DNA from: Candidatus Desulfatibia vada
GTDB taxonomy: Bacteria > Desulfobacterota > Desulfobacteria > Desulfobacterales > UBA11574
DNA: 33,332 nucleotides
NCBI GenBank assembly: GCA_014383215.1
Contig: JACNIG010000199.1
Coordinates: 88 to 33,419, forward strand
Reading direction: 5' to 3'
This document shows positions 1-7,440 of this stretch, piece by piece; position 1 is the stretch's first letter; every line of letters starts with the position of its first letter. Under the pieces are notes generated by a model, which saw only the letters and a list, made by a program, of their open reading frames with translations, did not search any database and was not told the origin of the DNA. The position numbers were made by a program, and so were the translations under genes.

Positions 1-3
1 ATT

Positions 4-146
4 CATAAATGAGATATTTTTTCGATGAGCAAGGCCGCACAAGGGTTTTAGCCCGCTTGTCCCGCTGTTGCGGGGAGGCGTACTTTAGTACGTCGAGGGC
101 GGAAACCCGCGGAGAACGCCGCTCATCGGAAAAATAGCCATTTATG
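4..146. repeat. Structured intergenic element with about 26-bp imperfect terminal inverted repeats
   Basis: The arms at 4-30 and 121-146 are reverse complements with a few mismatches and one gap. Inside are smaller hairpins: cccgc/gcggg at 61-65 and 70-74, and cgtact/agtacg at 79-84 and 87-92. The right end stops a few bases before the nadK stop codon, so a transcript leaving nadK would run through the whole fold. It could be a recurrent non-coding repeat, a non-autonomous element or a structured 3' UTR. Elements with this look seem familiar from Desulfobacterota intergenic DNA, but that is recollection only. Confidence 0.55.
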
Positions 147-154
147 GATGGAAA

Positions 155-1009
155 CTAAATGCGGCCACCGCTCCACCTTAACTTGGCTTTGAGGACATCA
201 AAATAGGTCTGTTTCGGCATAACGATCATGTTGATGGGGTGTGGTGATTTGCTGATAACGATGGTATGGTCTTCATTGATCTCGAAGCCGGCCTGACCGT
301 CAAATGTCAGCATGACATCTATAGGCTTTCTGATAAGTCTGATTTTGATGCTGGACGAATCGGAGACGATCAACGGCCGGTTGGTCAAGGTGAAAGGGCA
401 TATGGGGGTTATAATGATCCCCGGAACTTCAGGGTGGACAATGGGACCGCCGGCTGCCAGCGAGTAAGCGGTGGATCCGGTGGGGGTTGCAACAATCAGA
501 CCGTCGGCGCTGTAAGTGGTTAAATAGTGGTCGTCGATATATGTGTTGATATGTGCCAGGCGAGCCAGGGCTTGTTTGTTGATGACAATATCGTTGAGTA
601 CGGTTTCACTCATAAGTTGGCGTTCACCTTGCATGACTTTGACGTGGAGGCGCATTCGGGGTGTTATTGTAAACGCATTATTTAAAATGTCTTTAGCAGC
701 AGAAAACAGATCTTCGGCCGCAGTTTCCGCCAAGAAGCCGACTTCCCCGAACTTGACGCCAATGATCGGGATATTCTGGTCTCCAATCCAGCGCACCGCA
801 CTCAAAAAGGTGCCGTCTCCTCCCAGAACGAAAATGCAGAACAGGTCCGGCGGAGCAGAGGACTTGTCTTTGTCTGTGAATTTGCGGCTGGGAGGTAAAT
901 TATCTTTCCTGACCACATCAATATTTTTTGATTGCAGCCAATGTTCAAGTTCATCGGCTGTCTTAACAGCCTCAGCATCCGGTTTGACGACAATCCCTAT
1001 CTTTTTCAC
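155..1009 (-). CDS. nadK: NAD kinase
   Basis: ATP-dependent phosphorylation of NAD+ to NADP+ in the cytoplasm, the entry point of the NADP pool. The 284-residue protein has the diagnostic GGDGT motif at residues 63-67, a [12 protein letters not shown] segment after it, and the [17 protein letters not shown] nucleotide-binding motif in the C-terminal half. Length matches bacterial family members. The start codon is GTG, chosen because a strong Shine-Dalgarno (aagggagg) lies about 8 bases upstream and the next residues (KKIGIVVKP) open the first beta strand. It is transcribed divergently from the liv operon and ends next to the structured repeat at 4-146. No frameshift is seen. Confidence 0.95.
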   Translation of the reverse strand: MKKIGIVVKPDAEAVKTADELEHWLQSKNIDVVRKDNLPPSRKFTDKDKSSAPPDLFCIFVLGGDGTFLSAVRWIGDQNIPIIGVKFGEVGFLAETAAEDLFSAAKDILNNAFTITPRMRLHVKVMQGERQLMSETVLNDIVINKQALARLAHINTYIDDHYLTTYSADGLIVATPTGSTAYSLAAGGPIVHPEVPGIIITPICPFTLTNRPLIVSDSSSIKIRLIRKPIDVMLTFDGQAGFEINEDHTIVISKSPHPINMIVMPKQTYFDVLKAKLRWSGGRI

Positions 1010-1096
1010 GATAAACTGCCTCCCTTATATCCTGTAATCGGAACTTGTTACATCCAGCCTTCTATCGATTGAAATTGATCGGCGTAGCCGCGTTTT

Positions 1097-1146
1097 ATAA
1101 AATCGTATTACCTGAATCTTGCAAGATTCAGGTAATACGATTTTAT
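1097..1146. repeat. Perfect 50-bp palindrome in the nadK-livK divergent region
   Basis: Twenty-five bases (1097-1121) are followed immediately by their exact reverse complement (1122-1146), with no spacer. The axis lies in the middle of cttgcaag. The palindrome sits between the divergent nadK and livK starts, about 60 bp upstream of the livK -35 box. It has no adjacent T-run, so it is not a classical terminator. It could be a large operator, a cruciform-forming site or a palindromic mobile relic. Confidence 0.9.
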
Positions 1147-1208
1147 TACAAATATCTTAATCAAACAGCAAGTTGTTTTTGAAAATAAAGCATCGAAATT
1201 ATTTTAGC

Positions 1209-1237
1209 TTGACTATATATACCCCTATATTTATAAA
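1209..1237 (+). promoter_or_regulatory. Sigma70-type promoter of the liv operon
   Basis: TTGACT at 1209-1214 and TATAAA at 1232-1237 are separated by exactly 17 bp. Transcription would start near 1244 and leave a leader of about 60 nt carrying the livK Shine-Dalgarno. The spacer is rich in TA steps. Boxes and spacing are seen directly; activity is inferred. Confidence 0.7.
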
Positions 1238-1302
1238 GTATCGTAATGAGATCGATGCAAGATGAGCATTTTATGAATAAAATTGAAAAGGAGGGACAGA
1301 CT

Positions 1303-2436
1303 ATGATGAAGAATTGTTTTGGTAAACTTTTTGTTACTGCTTTGATCACCGTTTTTATGGTGATGACAATGCCCGGAGCGGGCCTTGCCGCCGACGTGAT
1401 AAAGCTCGGCGTTGCCGGACCCCACAGCGGCGACCTCGCCTCTTATGGAATTCCATCAGTAAACGCTGCCGAGCTCGTCGTCAAGGACATTAATGCAAAA
1501 GGCGGTGTCCTCGGCAAGCAGGTGGAATTGCTCGTTGAAGACGACGTGTGCAAGCCGGAAGTCGCCACCAACACGGCCACCAAGCTTTTGTCCCAGAAAG
1601 TGGATGTAGTTCTGGGCCATATTTGCAGCGGAGCTACGAAAGCGGCACTGGGTATCTATAAAGATGCACATATCATCGCCATGTCCCCTTCAGCCACAAA
1701 TCCGGCCCTGACACAGAGCGGAGACTACCCCAATTTTTATCGTACCATCGCCTCCGACGACGCCCAGGCAAAACTTGAAGTCGATTTTGCCCTGGACGTA
1801 TTGAAGTTAAAAAATATCGCCGTGCTGCATGACAAAGGTGATTACGGCAAAGGACTGGCTGAGTTCGCCAAACTCTTTCTGGAACAAGACAGCAGGGCCA
1901 AAGTCGTTTTGTACGAAGGAATTACCCCGGGTGCGGTAGATTATTCCGCGATCGTACAGAAAATAAAGCGCTCTAAGGCCGAAGCCGTGATTTTCGGCGG
2001 ATATCACCCCGAAGCTTCCAAGATTGTAACTCAGATGCGCAAAAAGAAGATGAAAACCATTTTCATTTCTGATGACGGTGTCAGGGATGACACTTTTATC
2101 AAAGTTGCCAAAAAGTTTGCCGAAGGTGTTTATGCCACAGGCCCCAAAGATGTATCAAAGAATCCTTTGACCACCGTAGCCAATGAGGCCCACAAAAAGG
2201 CATACGGCACAGATCCCGGTGCATTCTTTTTAGAGGCGTATTCAGCTACCCTGGCCCTTCTCAACGCTATCGAAAAGGCCGGTTCTACGGATTATGCGGC
2301 AATCGAAAAGGCCTTAAGGAGCGAATATGTTGAAACACCGGTTGGAAAAATCAGTTTTGACAAAAAAGGAGATGCAACCGGTGTCGGCTTTTCTATGTAT
2401 CAGGTGCAAAACGGGAAATATGTTGAGATTAAATAG
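1303..2436 (+). CDS. livK: Branched-chain amino acid ABC transporter, periplasmic substrate-binding protein
   Basis: Periplasmic binding protein that delivers a branched-chain or related amino acid to the LivHM permease. The product is 377 residues. It has a signal peptide of about 27 residues (KNCFGK, then a hydrophobic stretch ending GAGLAA) followed by the typical first strand DVIKLGVAGPHSGDLASYG. The SGATKAAL and SPSATNPAL loops are where the ligand carboxylate and amino groups bind in this family. The ATG at 1303 is chosen over an upstream ATG at 1246 because aaggaggg lies 7 bases before it and the signal peptide starts there. The four other transporter genes follow, and a strong hairpin terminator comes directly after the stop, which would favour extra binding-protein mRNA. 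The exact substrate cannot be read from sequence. Confidence 0.93.
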   Translation: MMKNCFGKLFVTALITVFMVMTMPGAGLAADVIKLGVAGPHSGDLASYGIPSVNAAELVVKDINAKGGVLGKQVELLVEDDVCKPEVATNTATKLLSQKVDVVLGHICSGATKAALGIYKDAHIIAMSPSATNPALTQSGDYPNFYRTIASDDAQAKLEVDFALDVLKLKNIAVLHDKGDYGKGLAEFAKLFLEQDSRAKVVLYEGITPGAVDYSAIVQKIKRSKAEAVIFGGYHPEASKIVTQMRKKKMKTIFISDDGVRDDTFIKVAKKFAEGVYATGPKDVSKNPLTTVANEAHKKAYGTDPGAFFLEAYSATLALLNAIEKAGSTDYAAIEKALRSEYVETPVGKISFDKKGDATGVGFSMYQVQNGKYVEIK

Positions 2437-2456
2437 TTAAACGACTCAATATGGAT

Positions 2457-2493
2457 CGGGGGACAAGCATTCTTGCCTGTTCCCCGTTTTTTT
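2457..2493 (+). terminator. Rho-independent terminator/attenuator between livK and livH
   Basis: A GC-rich 13-pair stem (2457-2469 with 2474-2486, one G-T pair and one mismatch) closes a four-base loop and is followed by seven T residues (2487-2493). It lies inside the operon, just upstream of livH. Partial termination here would give more binding protein than permease. Confidence 0.85.
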
Positions 2494-2502
2494 ATCTTTT
2501 AT

Positions 2503-3405
2503 ATGGAATATTTTGCTGAACTTTTTTTAAGCGGGCTCACCCGGGGGAGCATCTACGCACTCATTGCGCTGGGTTACACCATGGTTTACGGCATCATTGA
2601 GTTGATCAATTTTGCCCACGGTGAAATTTACATGATCGGCGCATTTACAGCCTTGATTGTTGCCAGTGTGCTTACGATGCTCGGCTGGAATCATATTGCG
2701 ATTCTTGTAATTGCTTCGCTTGCAGCCATAGTGTATTCGTCGGCATACGGTTTTACGGCCGAGAAACTGGCCTATAAACCCCTGAGAAAAGCCCCCCGCC
2801 TGTCGGCGCTGATCAGCGCCATCGGGATGTCACTCTTCCTTCAAAACTATGTGTTGTTGGCCCAGACGTCCGACTTCCTGCCCTTTCCCAGCCTGATTCC
2901 GGAATTTACATTCAACCAAGCCTATGAACATATCATCAGTTCATCGGAGATTGTTATCTTGGTCACAACGACGACGGTCATGATTCTGCTGACGTTTATG
3001 ATCAAGTTCACCAGAATCGGGAAAGCCATGCGGGCAACCGCTCAGGACAGGAATATGGCCATGCTGGTGGGGGTGGATGTGGACCGGGTCATCTCCGTCA
3101 CATTTGTGGTCGGCTCCGCAACCGCGGCGATAGGCGGCGTGTTGATTGCCTCCCATATCGGCCAGATCAATTTTTATATGGGCTTTATCGCGGGGATAAA
3201 AGCGTTTGTGGCAGCGGTGCTGGGCGGCATCGGCAGCATCCCAGGTGCCGTCCTGGGGAGCCTCGTCCTGGGTTGGACGGAAAGTTTTTTTACCGGGTAT
3301 GTCTCCAGCGACTATGAAGACGTTTTTGCCTTTTTAATCCTGGTTTTTATCCTGATTTTCAGACCGGCAGGAATTCTGGGGCGGACAGACACAGAGAAGG
3401 TGTAG
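2503..3405 (+). CDS. livH: Branched-chain amino acid ABC transporter permease LivH
   Basis: Inner-membrane permease that pairs with LivM. The 300-residue protein has about eight hydrophobic segments. The N-terminal family signature (GLTRGSIYALIALGYTMVYGIIELINFAHGE) spans residues 12-42, and a C-terminal EAA-type coupling loop is visible (AAVLGGIGSIPGAVLGSLVLG). The ATG at 2503 is chosen because MEYFAELFLSGL aligns with the usual LivH start; an in-frame TTG at 2473 would lie inside the terminator hairpin. No convincing Shine-Dalgarno precedes 2503, only T-rich sequence, which is odd for a membrane protein gene and suggests weak translation or coupling to read-through transcripts. Confidence 0.92.
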   Translation: MEYFAELFLSGLTRGSIYALIALGYTMVYGIIELINFAHGEIYMIGAFTALIVASVLTMLGWNHIAILVIASLAAIVYSSAYGFTAEKLAYKPLRKAPRLSALISAIGMSLFLQNYVLLAQTSDFLPFPSLIPEFTFNQAYEHIISSSEIVILVTTTTVMILLTFMIKFTRIGKAMRATAQDRNMAMLVGVDVDRVISVTFVVGSATAAIGGVLIASHIGQINFYMGFIAGIKAFVAAVLGGIGSIPGAVLGSLVLGWTESFFTGYVSSDYEDVFAFLILVFILIFRPAGILGRTDTEKV

Positions 3406-3419
3406 TTGGGATTTGCGAA

Positions 3420-4649
3420 TTGATTAGCATTCGAGAAATAAAAAAATCTTTTTTGATTTCCATCTGGTTCATGTTTTTGACCTTTCCGATAATGGTTATC
3501 CGGGTCAACACCGTGGAAAATGTGGTCGAGTGGCGCTGGAACAACATGCTGATGATAGGTGTTGGAAGTTTCCTGCTCAGTTTTGTATGGCGCTATTTCC
3601 TAAAACAACAGGAAGCGGGCAAGAAAAAGGCCGAATCAGGAGAAATCGACACAATACCCTTGACCCGGAGAATCTCAAAAGAACCCAAAATTTTCGTTCC
3701 GGCATTGATTGCCATCTCCGTATTTGCCCTGGTGTTCCCTTTTATATTCTCTTTGTATCAAACTAATATCATGGTCACAGGCCTGATATATGTTATGCTC
3801 GGACTGGGCCTTAATATCGTTGTGGGGCTTGCCGGCCTTCTGGATCTCGGGTATGTGGCCTTTTATGCGGTGGGTGCCTATGCCTACGCACTTTTAAATT
3901 ACCACTACGGTCTGGGGTTCTGGGCTGTCCTTCCCATCGCCGCTTTCCTGGGGGCGCTTTTCGGGATCATACTCGGTTTTCCCGTGCTGCGTTTGCGCGG
4001 AGACTATTTGGCCATTGTCACCCTGGGTTTTGGTGAAATTATACGGCTGATTTTAGAAAACTGGAATGAATTTTCTTTTGGGCCCAGCGGAATTGCAAAT
4101 ATTTCACGCCCCGGATTTTTCGGTATTCATTTTTCCGTTCAGAATGCAACTATCTATTTGTATTACATCATGATCGGACTGGTGATTTTTACTATCTTTG
4201 TCGTAAATCGCCTGCAGGATTCCAGGATCGGCAGGGCCTGGATCGCCCTGCGGGAGGACGAGGTTGCCTGCCAGGCCATGGGCATCGACAGGCGGGCGAC
4301 AAAGCTGAATGCATTTGCCCTGGGCGCGACATGGGCAGGGATGGCCGGTGCCATCTTTGCCGCCAAGACCACCTTTATCAACCCGGCCAGCTTTACAATC
4401 TGGGAATCGATTAATATTCTCTGCATTGTCGTGCTGGGCGGCATGGGATCGATCACCGGCGTTATTATTGGCGCGCTCGTACTGATCCTTCTGCCGGAAT
4501 ACCTCAGGGCCTTTTCCGAATACCGGATGCTTATCTTCGGAGCCATGCTGGTGCTCATGATGGTCTTTCGCCCCGGCGGCATCATCAGCGATGTACGTCG
4601 GAAATATAAGTTCGAAGGTCTTCAAAATAATAATGGAAACATGCGGTAA
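3420..4649 (+). CDS. livM: Branched-chain amino acid ABC transporter permease LivM
   Basis: Second permease subunit. At 409 residues it is the longer LivM form. An N-terminal extension with two hydrophobic segments and a charged linker (residues about 1-85) precedes the conserved core (GLNIVVGLAGLLDLGYVAFYAVGAYAYALL). The core ends with the coupling loop VVLGGMGSITGVIIGALVL. The start is a TTG 14 bases after the livH stop, without a clear Shine-Dalgarno; an ATG at 3471 is an alternative that would shorten the first helix. The stop codon abuts the livG start with no spacer, indicating translational coupling. Confidence 0.9.
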   Translation: MISIREIKKSFLISIWFMFLTFPIMVIRVNTVENVVEWRWNNMLMIGVGSFLLSFVWRYFLKQQEAGKKKAESGEIDTIPLTRRISKEPKIFVPALIAISVFALVFPFIFSLYQTNIMVTGLIYVMLGLGLNIVVGLAGLLDLGYVAFYAVGAYAYALLNYHYGLGFWAVLPIAAFLGALFGIILGFPVLRLRGDYLAIVTLGFGEIIRLILENWNEFSFGPSGIANISRPGFFGIHFSVQNATIYLYYIMIGLVIFTIFVVNRLQDSRIGRAWIALREDEVACQAMGIDRRATKLNAFALGATWAGMAGAIFAAKTTFINPASFTIWESINILCIVVLGGMGSITGVIIGALVLILLPEYLRAFSEYRMLIFGAMLVLMMVFRPGGIISDVRRKYKFEGLQNNNGNMR

Positions 4650-5438
4650 ATGGAACCGATACTCAAAGTTAAAAATTTGACCATGGATTTTGGCGGACTC
4701 CGGGCGCTGGACAGCCTGGATCTGGACGTCGTTGAAGGGGAGATCGCCGCCCTGATCGGACCCAACGGCGCAGGCAAAACCACTTTTTTCAACTGCATTA
4801 CGGGTCTTCATTCCCCGACGAAGGGTGACATGATTATTGCACCTCCGGGGAAAAAGCAGGAACGTTTAAACGGCCTTAAACCCAACCATGTAACGGAACG
4901 GGGCCTGGCCCGTACATTCCAAAACATTCGCCTGTTTCAGAACATGACGGTTCTGGAAAATGTGATGATCGGCCGGCACTGCCGCATGTCAGCCGGCATC
5001 GCGGGAGCTATTTTCAGGGGCCGGTCAACCCGCAGGGAAGAAAAAGAGGTTGTCAGGGACAGTTACATCATCCTCGAAAAAATCGGCCTGACAGAATTCA
5101 TCAATGAACTTGCCATGAATCTGCCATACGGTGCCCAGCGGCGACTGGAGATAGCAAGGGCCATGGCAACCGAACCGTTTATCCTCCTTCTTGATGAACC
5201 GGCTGCCGGCATGAACCCCCAGGAAACAAAGGAACTCGACGACTTGATTCTATGGATTCGGGATAATGAAAAGATTTCCATTCTGCTGATCGAACATGAC
5301 ATGAAGCTGGTCATGAGCCTGTCCGACCGAATTTTTGTGGTCGATTACGGAAAGAAGATCGCCCAGGGCACACCCGCAGAAATACAAAACAACCCTGCCG
5401 TGATAAAGGCGTATCTCGGAGAGGAGATCGATGCTTAA
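4650..5438 (+). CDS. livG: Branched-chain amino acid ABC transporter ATP-binding protein LivG
   Basis: Cytoplasmic ATPase of the liv importer, 262 residues. Walker A GPNGAGKT is at 37-44, Q-loop region ARTFQNIRLF near 87-96, and the signature LPYGAQRRLEIARA around 158-171. The LPYGxQ form replaces LSGGQ, as is usual for LivG. Walker B ILLLDEP is at 178-184 and the switch histidine lies in IEHD at 214-217. The ATG directly follows the livM stop. The last 8 bases overlap livF, so the two ATPases are likely made in equal amounts. Confidence 0.95.
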   Translation: MEPILKVKNLTMDFGGLRALDSLDLDVVEGEIAALIGPNGAGKTTFFNCITGLHSPTKGDMIIAPPGKKQERLNGLKPNHVTERGLARTFQNIRLFQNMTVLENVMIGRHCRMSAGIAGAIFRGRSTRREEKEVVRDSYIILEKIGLTEFINELAMNLPYGAQRRLEIARAMATEPFILLLDEPAAGMNPQETKELDDLILWIRDNEKISILLIEHDMKLVMSLSDRIFVVDYGKKIAQGTPAEIQNNPAVIKAYLGEEIDA

Positions 5439-6138
5439 GCTGAAGAACGTCGAAACTTTCTACGGTAACATTCAGGCCTTAAAAGGCGTCAGTATCGATA
5501 TTTCGGAAGGGGAGATCATCACACTGATCGGTGCAAACGGTGCCGGGAAAACAACAACACTCATGTCCATCTGCGGAATCGTTCCCCCAAGAACCGGGGA
5601 AATTTTGTTCCTGGGCGAACCTATTCACCAGTTAAGCCCAAACAAAATCGTTTCTCTCGGCATCTGTCAGGTCCCCGAGGGTCGTCGAATTTTTCCCTAT
5701 CTGACCGTTCTTGAAAACCTGGACATGGGGGCGTTTTTAAGGAATGACAAGGCCGGCATAAAACATGATATCGAACACATGTTCGAGCTTTTTCCGATCC
5801 TGGCCGAAAGACGGCATCAGGCCGGCGGCACCCTCAGCGGCGGTGAACAGCAGATGCTCGCCCTTTCCAGGGCGCTGATGGCAAGACCGCGACTTCTTTT
5901 AATGGATGAACCTTCTTTGGGGTTAGCCCCTTTGGTGGTCAGGCAGATCTTTGAGATCATCAGAAAAATAAATACGGAAAGCAATACTACCATATTTCTT
6001 GTGGAGCAAAACGCCAATTTGGCTCTCAAAGTTGCTCACAGAGGGTATGTAATGGAAAACGGCCGGATCACGCTTTCCGACTCCGCGGACAGACTCCTTG
6101 CAAACGAAGACGTCAAGCGGGCCTATCTGGGGCTGTAG
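5431..6138 (+). CDS. livF: Branched-chain amino acid ABC transporter ATP-binding protein LivF
   Basis: Second ATPase of the importer, expected to pair with LivG on the LivHM permease. It is 235 residues. Walker A GANGAGKT is at 34-41, the family-typical VPEGRRIFPYLTVLENL at 81-97, signature LSGGEQQ at 135-141, and Walker B LLLMDEP at 155-161. The start overlaps the livG end by 8 bases and has gaggaga just upstream. It is the last gene of the operon. No conventional hairpin terminator follows; instead a dense cluster of G-runs begins 6 bases after the stop. Confidence 0.95.
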   Translation: MLKLKNVETFYGNIQALKGVSIDISEGEIITLIGANGAGKTTTLMSICGIVPPRTGEILFLGEPIHQLSPNKIVSLGICQVPEGRRIFPYLTVLENLDMGAFLRNDKAGIKHDIEHMFELFPILAERRHQAGGTLSGGEQQMLALSRALMARPRLLLMDEPSLGLAPLVVRQIFEIIRKINTESNTTIFLVEQNANLALKVAHRGYVMENGRITLSDSADRLLANEDVKRAYLGL

Positions 6139-6143
6139 GTTTA

Positions 6144-6189
6144 GGGTTCAGGGTTCAGGGTTCGGGGGTCAGGGGTCGGGGGTCAGGGG
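6144..6189 (+). other. G-run cluster downstream of livF, potential G-quadruplex
   Basis: Seven G-runs lie in 46 bases on the mRNA-sense strand. Three GGG runs separated by ttca are followed by runs of 5, 4, 5 and 4 G (6164-6168, 6172-6175, 6178-6182, 6186-6189) with loops of only 2-3 bases. The last four runs meet the strict definition of an intramolecular G-quadruplex motif. It may also be a degenerate 'agggttc/gggtc' microsatellite. Confidence 0.75.
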
Positions 6190-6202
6190 ACTGAAAAAGA
6201 TT

Positions 6203-6547
6203 AACATCGAACATCGAACGTTCAACATCGAATGGTGAATGAAAGAAAAAGGACAAATGAACAGCGAACGTCCAACATCGAATGATGAATAAAAAAAACC
6301 GAATGAAATTAAATTACAGAGCGAAGCGACATCATTATTCGATGTTCAACGTTGATGGTCTCGTAAAAAGTCAGAAAAACGACTTTTTTACGAGAGTGTT
6401 TTGTATTTGGTGTTTAGTGTTTGGCAATCTAACAATCTAGTATATCAGCATATACTTCAAACAAAACACGAAATACTAAACACCAAACACTTGATGAATT
6501 CGACTTTTTACGAATTCATCAACGTTGGACGTTCGATGTTCGATGTT
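6203..6547. repeat. Nested inverted-repeat region filling the livF to 6658 gap
   Basis: An exact 19-bp inverted pair at 6203-6221 and 6529-6547 encloses further inverted pairs. One is a hairpin at 6360-6372/6381-6394 (ctcgtaaaa-agtc arms). Another is a dispersed pair with a shared tttggtgtttagt core at about 6395-6424 and 6458-6491. A third is an exact 12-bp hairpin at 6491-6502/6511-6522. The words are low-complexity (acatcgaac, gtgttt). No open reading frame of interest was found here, and the remaining bases (6589-6657) are degenerate 'actgattactg' repeats. Confidence 0.7.
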
Positions 6548-6588
6548 CAGTCTGTTCGATGTTCAGTCTGTTCGATGTTCAGTCTGTT
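6541..6588. repeat. Tandem repeat, three exact copies of a 16-bp unit
   Basis: cgatgttcagtctgtt occurs three times without mismatch at 6541-6556, 6557-6572 and 6573-6588, flanked by partial copies of the same words. Its copy number is likely unstable between strains. Confidence 0.95.
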
Positions 6589-6657
6589 CAGGGTTCGGAG
6601 TTACTAATCATTAATTAACTGATTACTTCTCACCGATAACTGATAACTGTTCACTGA

Positions 6658-7104
6658 TTACTGATTACTGGTAATTTGGAGTTCTTCAAGGCGGCGGCTG
6701 AGTTTAACCGGGTAGGCGTTATGATCTTCAATCGATTTATAGCGGTCATCCAGCAATGTAAAACTCTTTTTGAATTTGGCCTGAATTGCCTGAAGAGAGG
6801 GGGGCGGGCGCAGTATCTTGCCGTCGGTCATAACCAGTTCCAGCAGGGGCCGGCTGCCTTCAATGCTTTCATCTCTAAGTCCGATGATATCCTCTGTGTA
6901 GCGTCCCTCTTGATCCGATCTTCTAAAAACCTGCTTTTTACCGGCCAGCACATTGCTGCCCCATGAACCCGTGACAGAGTGCTTGGGGAATTTTTCGAAC
7001 TCCCTGTCGTCTTCATCGTGCGAGTCTTGCAGATGGATCACAAGGTCACCTCTATCTCTGAATGATTTGCGCAGTAACAGTACAAGCGTTTTCTGTCGAC
7101 ACAA
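6658..7104 (-). pseudogene. C-terminal remnant resembling nicotinate phosphoribosyltransferase
   Basis: The 148-residue frame ends with a stretch that reads like the C-terminus of the NAPRTase family (NAD salvage). It contains GKKQVFRRSDQEGRY, then EDIIGLRDE, PLLELVM, GKILRP-PSL and a terminal YPVKLSRRLEELQ. The first 45 or so residues do not resemble the family, and the catalytic part is absent, so the piece is about a quarter of a normal enzyme and should be inactive. It has no visible Shine-Dalgarno. It lies between the repeat-rich gap and the toxin-antitoxin module, and looks like a gene eroded when foreign DNA arrived. The family assignment rests on remembered motif pattern only; a short unrelated hypothetical protein is the alternative. 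Confidence 0.5.
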
Positions 7105-7110
7105 AAAATA

Positions 7111-7154
7111 ATGATTGACAGAATGATAATTTAGGCTATCATTATAGTTATCAT
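7111..7154 (+). promoter_or_regulatory. Toxin-antitoxin promoter with a symmetric four-half-site operator
   Basis: TTGACA at 7115-7120 and TATCAT at 7137-7142 (16-bp spacer) form a promoter. An exact inverted pair aatgata/tatcatt at 7122-7128 and 7137-7143 covers the -10 box. A second pair, atgatt at 7111-7116 and tatcat at 7149-7154 (5 of 6 positions), shares the same axis near 7132.5. Half-sites on each side are 12 bp apart. The outer right half-site covers the toxin start codon, so bound repressor would block both promoter boxes and the start. Confidence 0.7.
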
Positions 7155-7440
7155 GAGTGTATATTACAAACCGTTATTTAGAAAGTTCGTAAAGAAACAA
7201 ACGAGACCTTTTCAACTCGTCATTGAAGATGAAGTCGATAAAATAACATTGAAACCGGATATGGGAGAAGCCAAAAAAAGTGATTTGGCTGGATTGAGAG
7301 TTCATAAATTTTCTCATAAAAGACAGAAATTTATGATAGCCTATGGCCTCCAAGATGCGGACATAGTCTTTTTCAAAATAGGTTCCCATGAAAATTTTTA
7401 CCGTGAACTAAAAAAATATCTCAGGGAGGTGGGGTTATGA
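7153..7440 (+). CDS. RelE/ParE-superfamily toxin
   Basis: Predicted toxin of a type II toxin-antitoxin pair, 95 residues, small and basic. The C-terminal half carries the segment LAGLRVHKFSHKRQKFMIAY (46-64) and the motif HENFYRELKKYL (79-90), both typical of RelE-like toxins of this size. RelE-fold toxins usually cleave ribosome-bound mRNA and ParE relatives hit gyrase; which applies here cannot be said. The ATG lies only about 10 bases after the -10 box and has no Shine-Dalgarno, so the transcript may be leaderless or nearly so, which would keep toxin synthesis low. The stop overlaps the next ATG by 4 bases (ATGA). Toxin-first order is less common than antitoxin-first. The DNA looks more A/T-rich than its neighbours. 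Confidence 0.8.
   Translation: MSVYYKPLFRKFVKKQTRPFQLVIEDEVDKITLKPDMGEAKKSDLAGLRVHKFSHKRQKFMIAYGLQDADIVFFKIGSHENFYRELKKYLREVGL

Noticed and set aside
2473-2502. TTG start for livH 10 codons upstream of the chosen ATG
   Set aside because: It lies within the terminator stem-loop, and the family N-terminus begins at the ATG.
4104-4811. 235-residue open frame on the minus strand inside livM/livG
   Set aside because: It lies wholly opposite conserved permease and ATPase genes, has low-complexity His/Asp-rich composition and no family features. It is an antisense shadow.
6139-6657. CRISPR array, suggested by the repeated words and the 16-bp tandem copies
   Set aside because: The copies are contiguous without unique spacers, and the remaining repeats are inverted rather than direct. 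No cas gene is present.
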